From NCBI GenBank assembly GCA_001553355.1, contig KQ960876.1, forward strand, positions 124,001 through 188,000: a stretch of 64,000 bases of DNA, read 5' to 3'. The DNA is from Veillonellaceae bacterium DNF00626. Lineage in GTDB: Bacteria; Bacillota; Negativicutes; Veillonellales; Dialisteraceae. Below, one piece after another: positions 53,994 to 62,537 of this stretch. Position numbers and translations under genes: made by a program. Under the pieces are notes generated by a model. That model searched no databases. It saw only the letters and a list, made by a program, of their open reading frames with translations, and was not told the origin of the DNA. Every line of letters starts with the position of its first letter. Position 1 is the stretch's first letter.

Positions 53994-54206
53994 GAAACCT
54001 CACATCATCATGGATATACTACCATCCTTTACAATCTTCTCTATTCTAAAGAACATGACTCATTTTGTCAATATTTTTCGCATAAAACCGTTCACAATAC
54101 GCTATTGATTTTGTTGAGAAAAAAATATACCATAATACTGTTAAGAAATCTATCTTACACCATATCACTTATTACATTATCAAAATATATCACTTGGAAA
54201 AAAATT

Positions 54207-54641
54207 ATGATAAAAATTACTATAACCCCTAAACTCACAGAAGATGCTATGAATATTCGCCGGGAAGTTTTCGTAATAGAACAAGGTTTCACTCATGAAT
54301 TTGATGATATCGATCAGCATGCCCTTCATTTCGTGCTGTACAAAAATAACGAAGCTGCCGGGTGTTGTCGTCTATTTCCGTCAAAAAATCATTCCTCATA
54401 TATCGTAGGACGCTTAGCAGTCAGAAAACAATTCCGCGGTCATCAAATAGGAAGACTTTTGTTGTTCGAAGCGGAAAAAGAACTACTCAAGCGGAAAATA
54501 GATAAAATTGAGTTATCTGCTCAAGTACGCGTTCGCTCATTCTATGAACAATTAGGATATGTCGCTACCGGCGATGAATATTTCGATGAATTTTGCCCTC
54601 ACATTCATATGGAAAAGAAGCTCACATTCCCTATTTCATAA
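54207..54641 (+). CDS. GNAT-family N-acetyltransferase (ElaA-like)
   Basis: 144 residues from ATG 54207; the frame is open further upstream but that part is AT-rich noise without a ribosome site. N-terminal AMNIRREVFVIEQGF (typical of the ElaA/YjcF branch), DDIDQHALHFVL, acetyl-CoA binding VGRLAVRKQFRGHQIGRLLL, and ELSAQVRVRSFYEQLGYVATGDEYFDEFCPHIHM at the end. Substrate unknown. Single gene with a strong terminator shared with the mmd operon. Confidence 0.9.
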   Translation: MIKITITPKLTEDAMNIRREVFVIEQGFTHEFDDIDQHALHFVLYKNNEAAGCCRLFPSKNHSSYIVGRLAVRKQFRGHQIGRLLLFEAEKELLKRKIDKIELSAQVRVRSFYEQLGYVATGDEYFDEFCPHIHMEKKLTFPIS

Positions 54642-54696
54642 AAATAAATTTCCACTTCTCTTTTATTTCAGATAATCATTCTACTCATTTATTTTC

Positions 54697-54737
54697 CCAA
54701 TAAAAAAAGCAGTGCCAAACACTGCTTTTTTTATTGG
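54697..54737. terminator. bidirectional intrinsic terminator
   Basis: 18-bp perfect stem CCAATAAAAAAAGCAGTG / CACTGCTTTTTTTATTGG with a 5-nt loop. It ends both the GNAT gene and the methylmalonyl-CoA decarboxylase operon, so nothing is cotranscribed beyond mmdC. Confidence 0.95.
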
Positions 54738-54744
54738 AGTCTTA

Positions 54745-55152
54745 TTAGCCAACTGTAAAGAGTGAATCTCCACCCTGTACACTCTGTCCTTCGCTAACAG
54801 ACAAACTTGTAATTTTGCCATCGCAGGGAGCCATGATTGGGTTACCCATTTTCATAGCTTCCAAAATCAATACTTCGTCGCCTGCAGCTACTGCATCACC
54901 AACGTTTTTATTGATTTTGATAACTTTGCCGGGCATCGGAGCTTCTACAGCTTCTCCTGCACCTGTTGCCGGTGCCGGTGCTGCTGCCGGTGCCGGTGCT
55001 GCTGCGGGAGCTGCTGCCGGTGCCGGTGCTGCTACAGGAGCTGCTACCGGTGCCGGTGCTGCTGCAGCTGCTACGGGAGCTGCTGCTGCGCCATTATCTT
55101 TTACTACTACATCGTAATCTTGGCCATTAACTGTTACGGTAAATTTTCTCAT
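54745..55152 (-). CDS. mmdC: Methylmalonyl-CoA decarboxylase gamma subunit (biotin carrier)
   Basis: Carries the biotin that shuttles CO2 from the alpha subunit to the membrane beta subunit. About 135 residues from ATG 55152 (TTAGGAGGAAG upstream). N-terminal anchor-like strand KFTVTVNGQDYDVVVK, a flexible Ala/Pro linker of about 50 residues built from repeated PAAAPAPVAAP blocks (DNA repeat of GCTGCTGCCGGTGCCGGT type, 54960-55085), then a biotinyl domain with the attachment motif EAMKMGNPI. Last gene of the operon. Assignment to methylmalonyl-CoA rather than oxaloacetate rests on the neighbours. Confidence 0.93.
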   Translation of the reverse strand: MRKFTVTVNGQDYDVVVKDNGAAAAPVAAAAAPAPVAAPVAAPAPAAAPAAAPAPAAAPAPATGAGEAVEAPMPGKVIKINKNVGDAVAAGDEVLILEAMKMGNPIMAPCDGKITSLSVSEGQSVQGGDSLFTVG

Positions 55153-55188
55153 TGTTCTTCCTCCTAATGTTGTACTTTCAACTTTCAA

Positions 55189-55488
55189 TTAGAATTGCTG
55201 GTTTCCTGATACACCGGCAATACGAGCACCTGTTGTCCAGCCTTTTCTGGCTGCCGGGCGAATGGAAACAATTTCACCACCACCCATTGCTACAATAGCT
55301 GCAGCAATAGCGGCCACAACAGCACCATTATCGACTGTTCTTGCCGCACCCGAGCGGGCTACGGAAACTGTTGCTTTCGGTGCTTCGGACTGATTGAGAG
55401 ATGAACGTACTTGGCAGATCATGATCAAAGCAATAACAGCTACCACAATAGCAGCTATTGCGATATACATCACTGTATCGTTATTCAT
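55189..55488 (-). CDS. mmdD: Methylmalonyl-CoA decarboxylase delta subunit (OadG-like)
   Basis: 99-residue membrane subunit that ties the alpha subunit to the Na+ pump. One N-terminal membrane segment (TVMYIAIAAIVVAVIALIMI), an Ala/Thr-rich linker, and a short C-terminal domain (VVAAIAAAIVAMGGGEIVSIRPAARKGW) typical of OadG/MmdD. It follows mmdA by 38 nt with GAAAGGATGGG upstream, and mmdC follows directly. Confidence 0.9.
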   Translation of the reverse strand: MNNDTVMYIAIAAIVVAVIALIMICQVRSSLNQSEAPKATVSVARSGAARTVDNGAVVAAIAAAIVAMGGGEIVSIRPAARKGWTTGARIAGVSGNQQF

Positions 55489-55526
55489 CTGTATCCCATC
55501 CTTTCAAATATTATCATGCTACGCTA

Positions 55527-57056
55527 TTAAAGCGGAATATTTCCATGCTTCTTAGCCGGATGTACTTCATGTTTAGAAGCGAGCATCTTCAAAGCATTGA
55601 TAATAGCCGGACGAGAGTTTCTCGGATCAATAACTGCATCTACATAGCCACGTTCAGCTGCTTTGTAAGGAGTTGCGAATTCCTCAACATATTCCTTCGT
55701 GCGTTCATCCTTATTTGGATCTCTCTTGAAAATGATATTTGCTGCACCTGCCGGTCCCATAACTGCAATTTCAGCTGTAGGCCAAGCAAATACTTGATCG
55801 GCCCCTTGTTCACGAGAGCACATAGCGATGTAAGAACCGCCGTAAGCTTTACGGAGAATAAGGGTAACCTTCGGAACGGTAGCTTCGCAATATGCAAAGA
55901 GCATCTTTGCCCCATGACGAATAACGCCTGCATATTCCTGCTGTTTGCCCGGTAAGAATCCTGGAACGTCAACGATGTTAAGTACCGGAATATTGAAGCA
56001 ATCGCAGAAACGAATGAAACGTGAAGCTTTGCAAGAAGCCTGATAATCAAGGCAGCCTGCCATGAAATTAGGCTGGTTAGCAATAATGCCGACCGATTGT
56101 CCATCCATACGGCAGAAACCTGTAATGATATTGGGCGCAAAATCTTTTGCTACGTCATAGAATTCACCATTGTCTACTATACCGTGGATAACATCATACA
56201 TGTTATACGGTGCATTAGAGTTTTCCGGCATAATTGTATCCAAATCAGGATTTGTACGCATGGGATCATCTCCGGTTTCCATAATCGGAGCGTCTTCCAT
56301 GTTATTGCTCGGTAAGAAGGAGAGCAGATAACGAATCTGTTTAATACAATCTTCGTCATTTTCTACCGCAAACTGAGCTACACCGGATTTAGTATTATGT
56401 GTCATAGCGCCGCCTAAAGCTTCAGCTGTAATCTTTTCACCGGTTACAGATTCTACTACAGCCGGTCCTGTAAGGAACATCTGAGAGGTTCCTTTAACCA
56501 TGTAAATGAAATCTGTTAATGCCGGGGAATATACAGCGCCGCCTGCAGACGGTCCCATGATAGCGGAAATCTGGGGAATAACACCGGATGCGATGGTATT
56601 GCACCAGAAGATTTTACCATAGCCGGACAATGCATCTACGGCTTCCTGAATACGAGCACCGCCGGAATCGTTCAAGCCTACGCAAGGAGCGCCGACTTTC
56701 AATGCCAATTCATTGACATGAACAATTTTAGCAGCGTGCATTTCGCCTAAAGAACCACCTTCAACAGTGAAATCTTGAGCAAATGCAAAAACGAGTCTGC
56801 CGTCTACTGTACCATAGCCTGTTACAACACCTTCGCCCGGAAGATCTTTCTTTTCCTGTCCGAAGTTGTAGCAACGAGATTTTACAAGGGCATTGACTTC
56901 AATGAAAGAGCCTTCATCAAATAAGAGTGCCAGTCTTTCACGAGCAGTCAGTTTGCCTTTTTCGTGCTGTTTTGCAACACGTTTTTCTCCACCCATTTCC
57001 TCTACGTGTGCGAGGTTTTTGTGAAGAAGTTCAATTCTTTCTGCAACAGTTGCCAT
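55527..57056 (-). CDS. mmdA: Methylmalonyl-CoA decarboxylase alpha subunit (carboxyltransferase)
   Basis: Transfers the carboxyl group of (S)-methylmalonyl-CoA to biotin on MmdC, giving propionyl-CoA. About 509 residues from ATG 57056 (TTGGAGGTGTAAG upstream). Crotonase-fold carboxyltransferase with GKLTARERLALLFDEGSF, acyl-CoA motif GLNDSGGARIQEAV, GPSAGGAVYSPAL, and the C-terminal RKAYGGSYIAMCSREQGAD. The neighbours (epimerase, mutase) settle methylmalonyl-CoA over acetyl- or propionyl-CoA carboxylase. No beta subunit (mmdB) lies in this window. Confidence 0.95.
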   Translation of the reverse strand: MATVAERIELLHKNLAHVEEMGGEKRVAKQHEKGKLTARERLALLFDEGSFIEVNALVKSRCYNFGQEKKDLPGEGVVTGYGTVDGRLVFAFAQDFTVEGGSLGEMHAAKIVHVNELALKVGAPCVGLNDSGGARIQEAVDALSGYGKIFWCNTIASGVIPQISAIMGPSAGGAVYSPALTDFIYMVKGTSQMFLTGPAVVESVTGEKITAEALGGAMTHNTKSGVAQFAVENDEDCIKQIRYLLSFLPSNNMEDAPIMETGDDPMRTNPDLDTIMPENSNAPYNMYDVIHGIVDNGEFYDVAKDFAPNIITGFCRMDGQSVGIIANQPNFMAGCLDYQASCKASRFIRFCDCFNIPVLNIVDVPGFLPGKQQEYAGVIRHGAKMLFAYCEATVPKVTLILRKAYGGSYIAMCSREQGADQVFAWPTAEIAVMGPAGAANIIFKRDPNKDERTKEYVEEFATPYKAAERGYVDAVIDPRNSRPAIINALKMLASKHEVHPAKKHGNIPL

Positions 57057-57124
57057 TCTTACACCTCCAAAAATATAGGTCCCCATACACGGGACACCCC
57101 TATTATATCATAGGGGATTATTTC

Positions 57125-57568
57125 TTAGTCCTTGAAAGACGGGCCGCCGGGGCGTTCAGTCAATTCAATCAAAGTGCGAGTTGCTTTTGGATGCATGAAT
57201 GCGATATGGCATCCGCCTGCACCAACTCTCCAATGTTTATCCAATTTAGCGTCATCCGGAAGTGCAGCTAATGCAGCTTCAATGTCGTCTACACGGAGAC
57301 AAATATGCTGATATCCATCTTTTCCGCCATTCTTTGCAATGTAACGAGCAATCGGGCCATCCGGACTGGTGGAACCCAAAAATTCCAATTCGCAAGCATC
57401 GCTCTGGGGAGAAGGTTTGAAGAAGCTCGTGGTTACGTGCTGTTCTTCTACAGTTTCATCCGGCTGAGTCGGTTCCATTCCGAGCAAATCTTTCATCAAC
57501 TGTTTTGTTTTCTGAAGATCGCCAACTGCTATACCTACGTGATCGACACAAAGTACCTTAAATGACAT
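57125..57568 (-). CDS. mce: Methylmalonyl-CoA epimerase
   Basis: Interconverts (R)- and (S)-methylmalonyl-CoA between mutase and decarboxylase. 147 residues of the vicinal-oxygen-chelate fold. Metal ligands: His in VDHVGIAVGDL near residue 10, His in DGYQHICLRVDD, Glu in LIELTE. AAAGGAGG precedes the ATG. It lies between meaB and mmdA, where pathway order places it. Confidence 0.94.
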   Translation of the reverse strand: MSFKVLCVDHVGIAVGDLQKTKQLMKDLLGMEPTQPDETVEEQHVTTSFFKPSPQSDACELEFLGSTSPDGPIARYIAKNGGKDGYQHICLRVDDIEAALAALPDDAKLDKHWRVGAGGCHIAFMHPKATRTLIELTERPGGPSFKD

Positions 57569-57588
57569 GATAAATTCCTCCTTTGAAT

Positions 57589-58527
57589 TTATTTAAATAT
57601 ATTTCCTACGATAGAATCAACGACTGTAAACGGATCATTATCCCGTTCATAGACCTGCTCTACGTAGTTGCCAAATTCACCCGTCGCTACGATATTATTC
57701 ATCACATGACGGGAAATGCGATCGTGAATCATTTCAATCATCTCGGCCCTGGTGCGTTCGCGTCTTCTTTCTTCCAGTATACCGGATTCTTCTAAATATT
57801 TACGGTGTTCCCCTAAGGATTTAACGACATCAGCTACGCCTTGATCCTTATTAGCAATAGTTCGTTCAATAGGAGGTCTCCAGTTTTGCGCTTCACCTAA
57901 GTCAAGCATCATTTCAATCTCCACATTCAAACGATCCGCACCATCACGGTCACATTTATTAATACAGAATACATCCCCTATTTCGAGAATGCCTGCTTTA
58001 ATAGCCTGTATATCGTCACCCAGTCCGGGTACAAGCACAACCAATGTTGTATCCGCATTTTTAACGATATCGACTTCTGACTGTCCAACGCCCACTGTTT
58101 CGATGAAAATCACATCGAGACCGAAAGCATCCATCAGTTTCACTGCATCAGCAGTTTTTCTGGACAACCCGCCTAAACTTCCACGGGTACCCATACTGCG
58201 GATATATACACCTTCATCCAATGTAAGGTCGTTCATTCTGATACGGTCACCAAGAATGGCGCCACCGGAGAATGGAGAAGTAGGATCGATAGCTACAATG
58301 CCTACTGTTTTACCTTGTTTTCTGTACTGTTTTATCAGCGCATCCGAAAGTGTGCTCTTACCCGCGCCAGGTGCACCGGTAATACCGATAACCTGAGCTC
58401 GACCTGTATGATGGTATATTTCTTTCATAATATCTTCCCAACCATCACGTTCGTCTTCTACGATGGTGATTGCTCTCGCAAGGGCACGTTTGGAACCGTC
58501 CCAAAAGCTTTTCATTGAGAATTCCAT
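57589..58527 (-). CDS. meaB: Methylmalonyl-CoA mutase-associated GTPase MeaB
   Basis: G-protein chaperone that guards B12 loading and rescue of the mutase. 312 residues. Walker A GITGAPGAGKSTLSD near residue 48, DPTSPFSGGAILGDRIRM, SMGTRGSLGGLS (switch region), ETVGVGQSEVDI and the base motif NKCDRDGAD. The ATG at 58527 follows AAGGCGG. It lies directly after the mutase small subunit gene, separated by a stable hairpin. Confidence 0.96.
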   Translation of the reverse strand: MEFSMKSFWDGSKRALARAITIVEDERDGWEDIMKEIYHHTGRAQVIGITGAPGAGKSTLSDALIKQYRKQGKTVGIVAIDPTSPFSGGAILGDRIRMNDLTLDEGVYIRSMGTRGSLGGLSRKTADAVKLMDAFGLDVIFIETVGVGQSEVDIVKNADTTLVVLVPGLGDDIQAIKAGILEIGDVFCINKCDRDGADRLNVEIEMMLDLGEAQNWRPPIERTIANKDQGVADVVKSLGEHRKYLEESGILEERRRERTRAEMIEMIHDRISRHVMNNIVATGEFGNYVEQVYERDNDPFTVVDSIVGNIFK

Positions 58528-58560
58528 TATATACCGCCTTTAAGAGTAAATAAGTGTATA

Positions 58561-58585
58561 GGGATTGGGGGTTTCACCCAACCCC
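58561..58585 (-). other. stable hairpin between mutase small subunit and meaB
   Basis: On the minus strand GGGGTTGGG, 7-nt loop, CCCAATCCC pair over 9 bp with one G-U. No U-tract follows (TATACACTT), so it is not a classical terminator. It may slow RNases or set the ratio of mutase to MeaB. Confidence 0.55.
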
Positions 58586-58625
58586 ATACAACTATTGAGC
58601 ATTCACATTAATGTCATCAAGCAAA

Positions 58626-59018
58626 TTATACGTTTGCTTTAATGAAATCAATAATTTCTTTCGTCGGTGTTCCGGGTGTGAAAATTGCTTTTACGCCGGA
58701 ATCTTTAAGACCGGGGATATCCCCTGCCGGGATAACTCCGCCACCGATAACAAGAACGTCGTCCATTCCTCTTTCTTTCAGTGCATTAACGACTTCAGGG
58801 AAAAGGGTGTTGTGAGCACCGGATAATAAGCTCAGTGCTACAACGTTTACGTCTTCGGCATCAGCCGCTTCAATAATCTGCGGAACCGTCTGACGAAGAC
58901 CTGTGTAAATAACTTCCATACCTGCATCGCGAAGTGCACGTGCTACTACTTTCGCACCGCGATCATGGCCATCAAGGCCCGGTTTTGCTACAAGTACTCT
59001 GATACGTTTTTCTGCCAT
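58626..59018 (-). CDS. Methylmalonyl-CoA mutase small subunit, B12-binding
   Basis: 130 residues: the stand-alone cobalamin-binding Rossmann domain of a two-gene mutase. The base-off B12 motif D-x-H-x-x-G is present as DGHDRG, with axial-ligand His18; [12 protein letters not shown] and [15 protein letters not shown] (ribityl and nucleotide loop contacts) follow. CCGGAGG precedes the ATG. With the 548-residue catalytic chain it makes an AdoCbl-dependent enzyme converting succinyl-CoA to (R)-methylmalonyl-CoA. Confidence 0.95.
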   Translation of the reverse strand: MAEKRIRVLVAKPGLDGHDRGAKVVARALRDAGMEVIYTGLRQTVPQIIEAADAEDVNVVALSLLSGAHNTLFPEVVNALKERGMDDVLVIGGGVIPAGDIPGLKDSGVKAIFTPGTPTKEIIDFIKANV

Positions 59019-59051
59019 TGTATTATACCTCCGGAAATGTAATTTTTAGGA

Positions 59052-60698
59052 TTAAAGTGTATTATGTGCTTTATATTCTCCAAATACTTTACGGAGTACT
59101 CCGCAAATTTCTCCAAGAGAACAATAAGCACGTACGCAATCAAGGATAACGGGCATCAAGTTTACAGATTCATCTGCTGCTGCCACTTCCAACTTTTTCA
59201 GTTCTTCTTGTACCTTGACATTGTCACGTTCTGCCTTTACTTTGGCTAATTTCTTCTTCTGGAATTCACCGGCAGATGCGTCGACCTTCAGGAGGCCTTC
59301 TACCGGAGCTTCTTCCATGGTGAACTTGTTGACGCCAACGATTGTCTTTTCGCCGGATTCAACAGCCATCTGCCAAGCATATGCAGATTCCTGAATTTCC
59401 TTCTGGATATAACCTTTATCAATAGCTTCTACTGCACCGCCCATTTCATCAATCTTGCGGATGTATTCTCTGGCTTCAGCTTCAATTGCATTGGTCATAG
59501 CTTCTACATAGTAAGAGCCACCCAACGGATCAACTACATCAGCAAGTCCGGATTCATAAGCCACGATCTGCTGTGTACGCAGAGCAATGGTAACGGATTC
59601 CGTTGTCGGAAGTGCCAAAGCTTCATCACGAGAATTGGTGTGTAAGGACTGTGTACCGCCCATAACTGCAGCTGCTGTCTGAAGAGCAACACGAACGATG
59701 TTGTTATTCGGCTGCTGTGCTGTCAGCATGGAGCCTGCCGTCTGTGTATGAACACGAAGCATCATGGATTTCGGTTTCTGTGCATGGAAACGTTCTTTCA
59801 AAATAGATGCCCACAAACGACGGGATGCACGGAATTTAGCTACTTCTTCAAGAACGTTATTGTGAGCATTCCAGAAGAAGGACAGACGACCGGCAAATTC
59901 GTCAATCTTCATGCCTGCCTTCAAAGCTGCTTCGATATATGCAATACCATCAGCGATGGTGAATGCGATTTCCTGAGCAGCTGTGGAACCGGCTTCACGA
60001 ATATGGTAACCGGAAATGGAAATGGTATTCCACTTCGGTACATTCTTGGAGCAGTATTCAAAAATGTTGGTAATCAAACGCATGGACGGCTTAACCGGGA
60101 AAATATAGGTGCCACGTGCAGCATATTCTTTCAAAATATCATTCTGAATAGTGCCGCGAAGCTGATCAGCAGGAACACCTTGTTTTTCTGCTACGGCAAT
60201 ATACATAGCAAGCAAAACAGATGCCGGTGCATTGATGGTCATAGATGTGGATACTTTGCCCAAATCGATTTGATCGAAAAGGATTTCCATATCTTTCAAC
60301 GTATCAATAGCTACGCCGACTTTACCGATTTCGCCTACAGCCATCTTATCGTCAGAGTCATACCCGATTTGTGTCGGAAGGTCAAATGCACAAGAGAGAC
60401 CGGATCCGCCACTCGCAATCAAGTAACGATAACGTTTGTTTGATTCTTCCGCTGTTGCGAAGCCTGCATACATACGCATCGTCCAAAGACGACCACGATA
60501 CATAGTAGGCTGTACACCACGTGTATAAGGATAATTTCCGGGAATACCCAGATCTCTTTCATAATCAAATCCTTCGATATCAAGTGGTGTATAAAGTTTT
60601 TTGTGTTTCAAACCGACTCTTTCCGGAGTCTTTTCATAGGATTTTGCACACTGGGCTTCATAAGCTTCCAGTTTGGCTTTCAGGGATTCATTTGCCAT
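59052..60698 (-). CDS. Methylmalonyl-CoA mutase large (catalytic) subunit
   Basis: 548-residue TIM-barrel subunit without the B12 domain. Seen: [32 protein letters not shown] (substrate entrance, with the catalytic Tyr), [62 protein letters not shown] and [23 protein letters not shown]. Ribosome site TAGGAGGAAG. First gene of the mutase-meaB-mce-mmd operon, preceded by a leader of about 230 nt. Higher GC and a narrower codon choice than the envelope genes suggest high expression. Confidence 0.97.
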   Translation of the reverse strand: MANESLKAKLEAYEAQCAKSYEKTPERVGLKHKKLYTPLDIEGFDYERDLGIPGNYPYTRGVQPTMYRGRLWTMRMYAGFATAEESNKRYRYLIASGGSGLSCAFDLPTQIGYDSDDKMAVGEIGKVGVAIDTLKDMEILFDQIDLGKVSTSMTINAPASVLLAMYIAVAEKQGVPADQLRGTIQNDILKEYAARGTYIFPVKPSMRLITNIFEYCSKNVPKWNTISISGYHIREAGSTAAQEIAFTIADGIAYIEAALKAGMKIDEFAGRLSFFWNAHNNVLEEVAKFRASRRLWASILKERFHAQKPKSMMLRVHTQTAGSMLTAQQPNNNIVRVALQTAAAVMGGTQSLHTNSRDEALALPTTESVTIALRTQQIVAYESGLADVVDPLGGSYYVEAMTNAIEAEAREYIRKIDEMGGAVEAIDKGYIQKEIQESAYAWQMAVESGEKTIVGVNKFTMEEAPVEGLLKVDASAGEFQKKKLAKVKAERDNVKVQEELKKLEVAAADESVNLMPVILDCVRAYCSLGEICGVLRKVFGEYKAHNTL

Positions 60699-60931
60699 TG
60701 GTTCATCTTCCTCCTAAAAATATAAAATTGTAATGAAGGTACGTCCTTTATCGGCATAAGATAGCGACATTTTGTTCTTCTTATCTATTACCGAGATTTC
60801 CCTTCGGAATACATAACACAGGTCAAGCTTTTTTGCCTACGATCCCGCCATTTTGGTCTTATCACCGTAAACAAGCCTGCCCTGTTTATATATGATTCTG
60901 TTGCCGACCGAAGCCGGCAGCAGGTATCATC
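60699..60931 (-). ncRNA. long structured 5' leader of the mutase operon
   Basis: About 230 nt lie between the predicted start of transcription and the mutase ATG. A 7-bp hairpin with a UUCG tetraloop (TGCCGGC-TTCG-GTCGGCA on the minus strand, 60902-60919) sits near the 5' end. A further stem TTCC/GGAA (about 60798) and an ATAAGA/TCTTAT stem lie downstream. The conserved box of cobalamin riboswitches was looked for and not found. Could be an unknown regulatory RNA or a stability element. Confidence 0.4.
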
Positions 60932-60937
60932 AATATT

Positions 60938-60965
60938 ATTATATAACGGTCATACTCTTTGTAAA
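60938..60965 (-). promoter_or_regulatory. mutase operon promoter with TetR-type operator candidate
   Basis: On the minus strand: TTTACA (60960-60965), 16-nt spacer, TATAAT (60938-60943). The spacer holds TATGACCGTTATA, a near palindrome. Bases 60939-60954 are identical to 50109-50124 in the dead efflux promoter. Confidence 0.6.
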
Positions 60966-60971
60966 GAAATA

Positions 60972-62528
60972 TTATTTCTTAAAGAGCATTGTACCATTTT
61001 CTGCCAAACTCTTGTGGAAATTAAATGCTTCAGGGAGAATATGCGGTGTCTGGCTATTTCCGCAAGCTGCGCAAGCTCTTTCAAAGTAATCCATGAGCTG
61101 ATCTCTATAAGAAGGATGCGCCACTTTGTTGATAATGAGCTTTGCTCTTTCTTTCGGGCACAATCCACGAACATCTGCCACGCCTTGTTCAGAGATAAAT
61201 ACATGGCTGTCATGTTCCGTATGATCAATATGTGAGCAGAACGGAACAACGGCAGAAATAGCGCCGCCTTTTGCTGTACTATGGCAGAAGAAGCAAGATA
61301 ATGCACTGTTACGAGCAAAATCTCCCGATCCGCCGATACCATTCATCATCTTAATTCCGGATACATGAGTGGAGTTTACATGACCATAAATATCCATTTC
61401 CAAGGCTGTATTCATCGCAATTAAGCCTAAGCGACGAATAACTTCACCATTATTGGAAATTTCCTGCGGACGAAGAATAATCTTCTTACTATATTTATCA
61501 ATATTAGCATAGAAACGTTTCAATCCTTCAGGTGACGGGGACAAAGATGTACCGGAAATCATGTCAATCTTACCTTCATCAATCAGGTCAAACATGCCAT
61601 CTTGAATAACTTCTGTATATACAGACAAATTCTTAAATGGGGAGTTTACAAGACCATTGATTACTGCATTAGCCACATTGCCTACACCGGACTGCAAAGG
61701 CAAAAGATTTTCCGGGAGTCTTCCCTGTTTTACTTCGTTAGAAAGGAATTCTACTAAGTTATTCCCCATAGCGATTGCATCATCATCAAGAGGGGTGAAA
61801 GGACGAGTTACATCCGGCAGATCACAAGGAACGATAGCCACAACCTTAGCCGGATCTACAGGAATATAGGTCTTGCCGATACGATCACCTGCAGCAGTAA
61901 TCGGAATCGGTTGACGATGCGGCGGATTAACCACCTCATAAATATCAGACATGCCATCAAGTGCAACAGGCTGACTGGTATTTACTTCAATAATAACTTT
62001 CTTTGCTTGTGAAACAAATACCGGAGAATTACCGATAGCCGTAGTAGGAACGATACCGATTTCACCATTTCTATTAACAATTTTGCAAGCTTCAATGACT
62101 GCAAAATCCGGACCGGTCACATGTTCACCTTTAACATTCGAGAAGAATCCTTCACGAATTTGCTGTGCCACATGACTCAAGTGCAAATCGAAGTACTGAA
62201 TTGCCCCCGTGTTGATAGCGTTCTTCAAATCTGAATTAGTCTGATAAGGCATACGTACTCTTACACCATTCGCTTTTACCAATTCACCGTCAATCTGCGA
62301 ACCGGTGGATGCGCCTGTCCAGATATCTACCTGAAACGGTGTTTCCTTCATACGTTCTGCCAATTCATGCATAGTAACTTTCGGATACCCGCAAGGAGTA
62401 AATCCACTGATGCCAAGTATGTCTCCTGCCTGAATCATAGCAGCCGCTTTTTTCGCGTCACAAACTTTGCTCAGTAGTTCTTTGTCTTCAATACGACTAA
62501 GAAATTCACTATCATTGGTGTCAATCAT
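60972..62528 (-). CDS. Acetyl-CoA hydrolase/transferase family, probable succinate CoA-transferase
   Basis: Class I CoA-transferase of 518 residues (Cat1/ScpC type). It probably moves CoA from propionyl-CoA or acetyl-CoA to succinate, feeding the mutase. Seen: DILGISGFTPCGYPK, DIWTGASTGSQIDGELV, NPPHRQPIPITAAGDRIG, INGLVNSPFKNLSVYTEVIQDGMFDLID with the catalytic Glu, GHVNSTHVSGIKMMNGIGGSGDF, and EQGVADVRGLCPKERA. The ATG at 62528 fits GGGAGG nine bases upstream. It is cut off from the mutase operon by the mutase promoter. The acceptor is inferred from the pathway. Confidence 0.9.
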   Translation of the reverse strand: MIDTNDSEFLSRIEDKELLSKVCDAKKAAAMIQAGDILGISGFTPCGYPKVTMHELAERMKETPFQVDIWTGASTGSQIDGELVKANGVRVRMPYQTNSDLKNAINTGAIQYFDLHLSHVAQQIREGFFSNVKGEHVTGPDFAVIEACKIVNRNGEIGIVPTTAIGNSPVFVSQAKKVIIEVNTSQPVALDGMSDIYEVVNPPHRQPIPITAAGDRIGKTYIPVDPAKVVAIVPCDLPDVTRPFTPLDDDAIAMGNNLVEFLSNEVKQGRLPENLLPLQSGVGNVANAVINGLVNSPFKNLSVYTEVIQDGMFDLIDEGKIDMISGTSLSPSPEGLKRFYANIDKYSKKIILRPQEISNNGEVIRRLGLIAMNTALEMDIYGHVNSTHVSGIKMMNGIGGSGDFARNSALSCFFCHSTAKGGAISAVVPFCSHIDHTEHDSHVFISEQGVADVRGLCPKERAKLIINKVAHPSYRDQLMDYFERACAACGNSQTPHILPEAFNFHKSLAENGTMLFKK

Positions 62529-62537
62529 CACTATCAT

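Noticed and set aside
53973-54206. 78-codon N-terminal extension of the GNAT gene
   Set aside because: Low-complexity AT-rich frame lacking a ribosome site and family similarity; the true start is the ATG at 54207.
54960-55085. Tandem repeat or CRISPR-like array
   Set aside because: The repeating GCT/GCC/GGT blocks simply encode the Ala/Pro linker of the biotin carrier; no spacers and no cas genes.
54815-55117. 100-codon plus-strand frame rich in Ala, Gly and Thr
   Set aside because: Mirror of the Ala/Pro linker and biotin domain of mmdC; the regular GC-rich repeat keeps the other strand open.
55640-56140. 166-codon minus-strand frame inside mmdA
   Set aside because: Shifted-frame shadow of mmdA; no ribosome site and no recognisable domain.
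59748-60443. 231-codon plus-strand frame opposite the mutase large subunit
   Set aside because: Antisense shadow of a strongly conserved gene; composition (Cys, Phe, Asn-rich) is not protein-like.
60717-60931. Cobalamin riboswitch before the mutase
   Set aside because: The conserved B12 box and the core GGGAA...GGTG elements were looked for on the minus strand and are not present.
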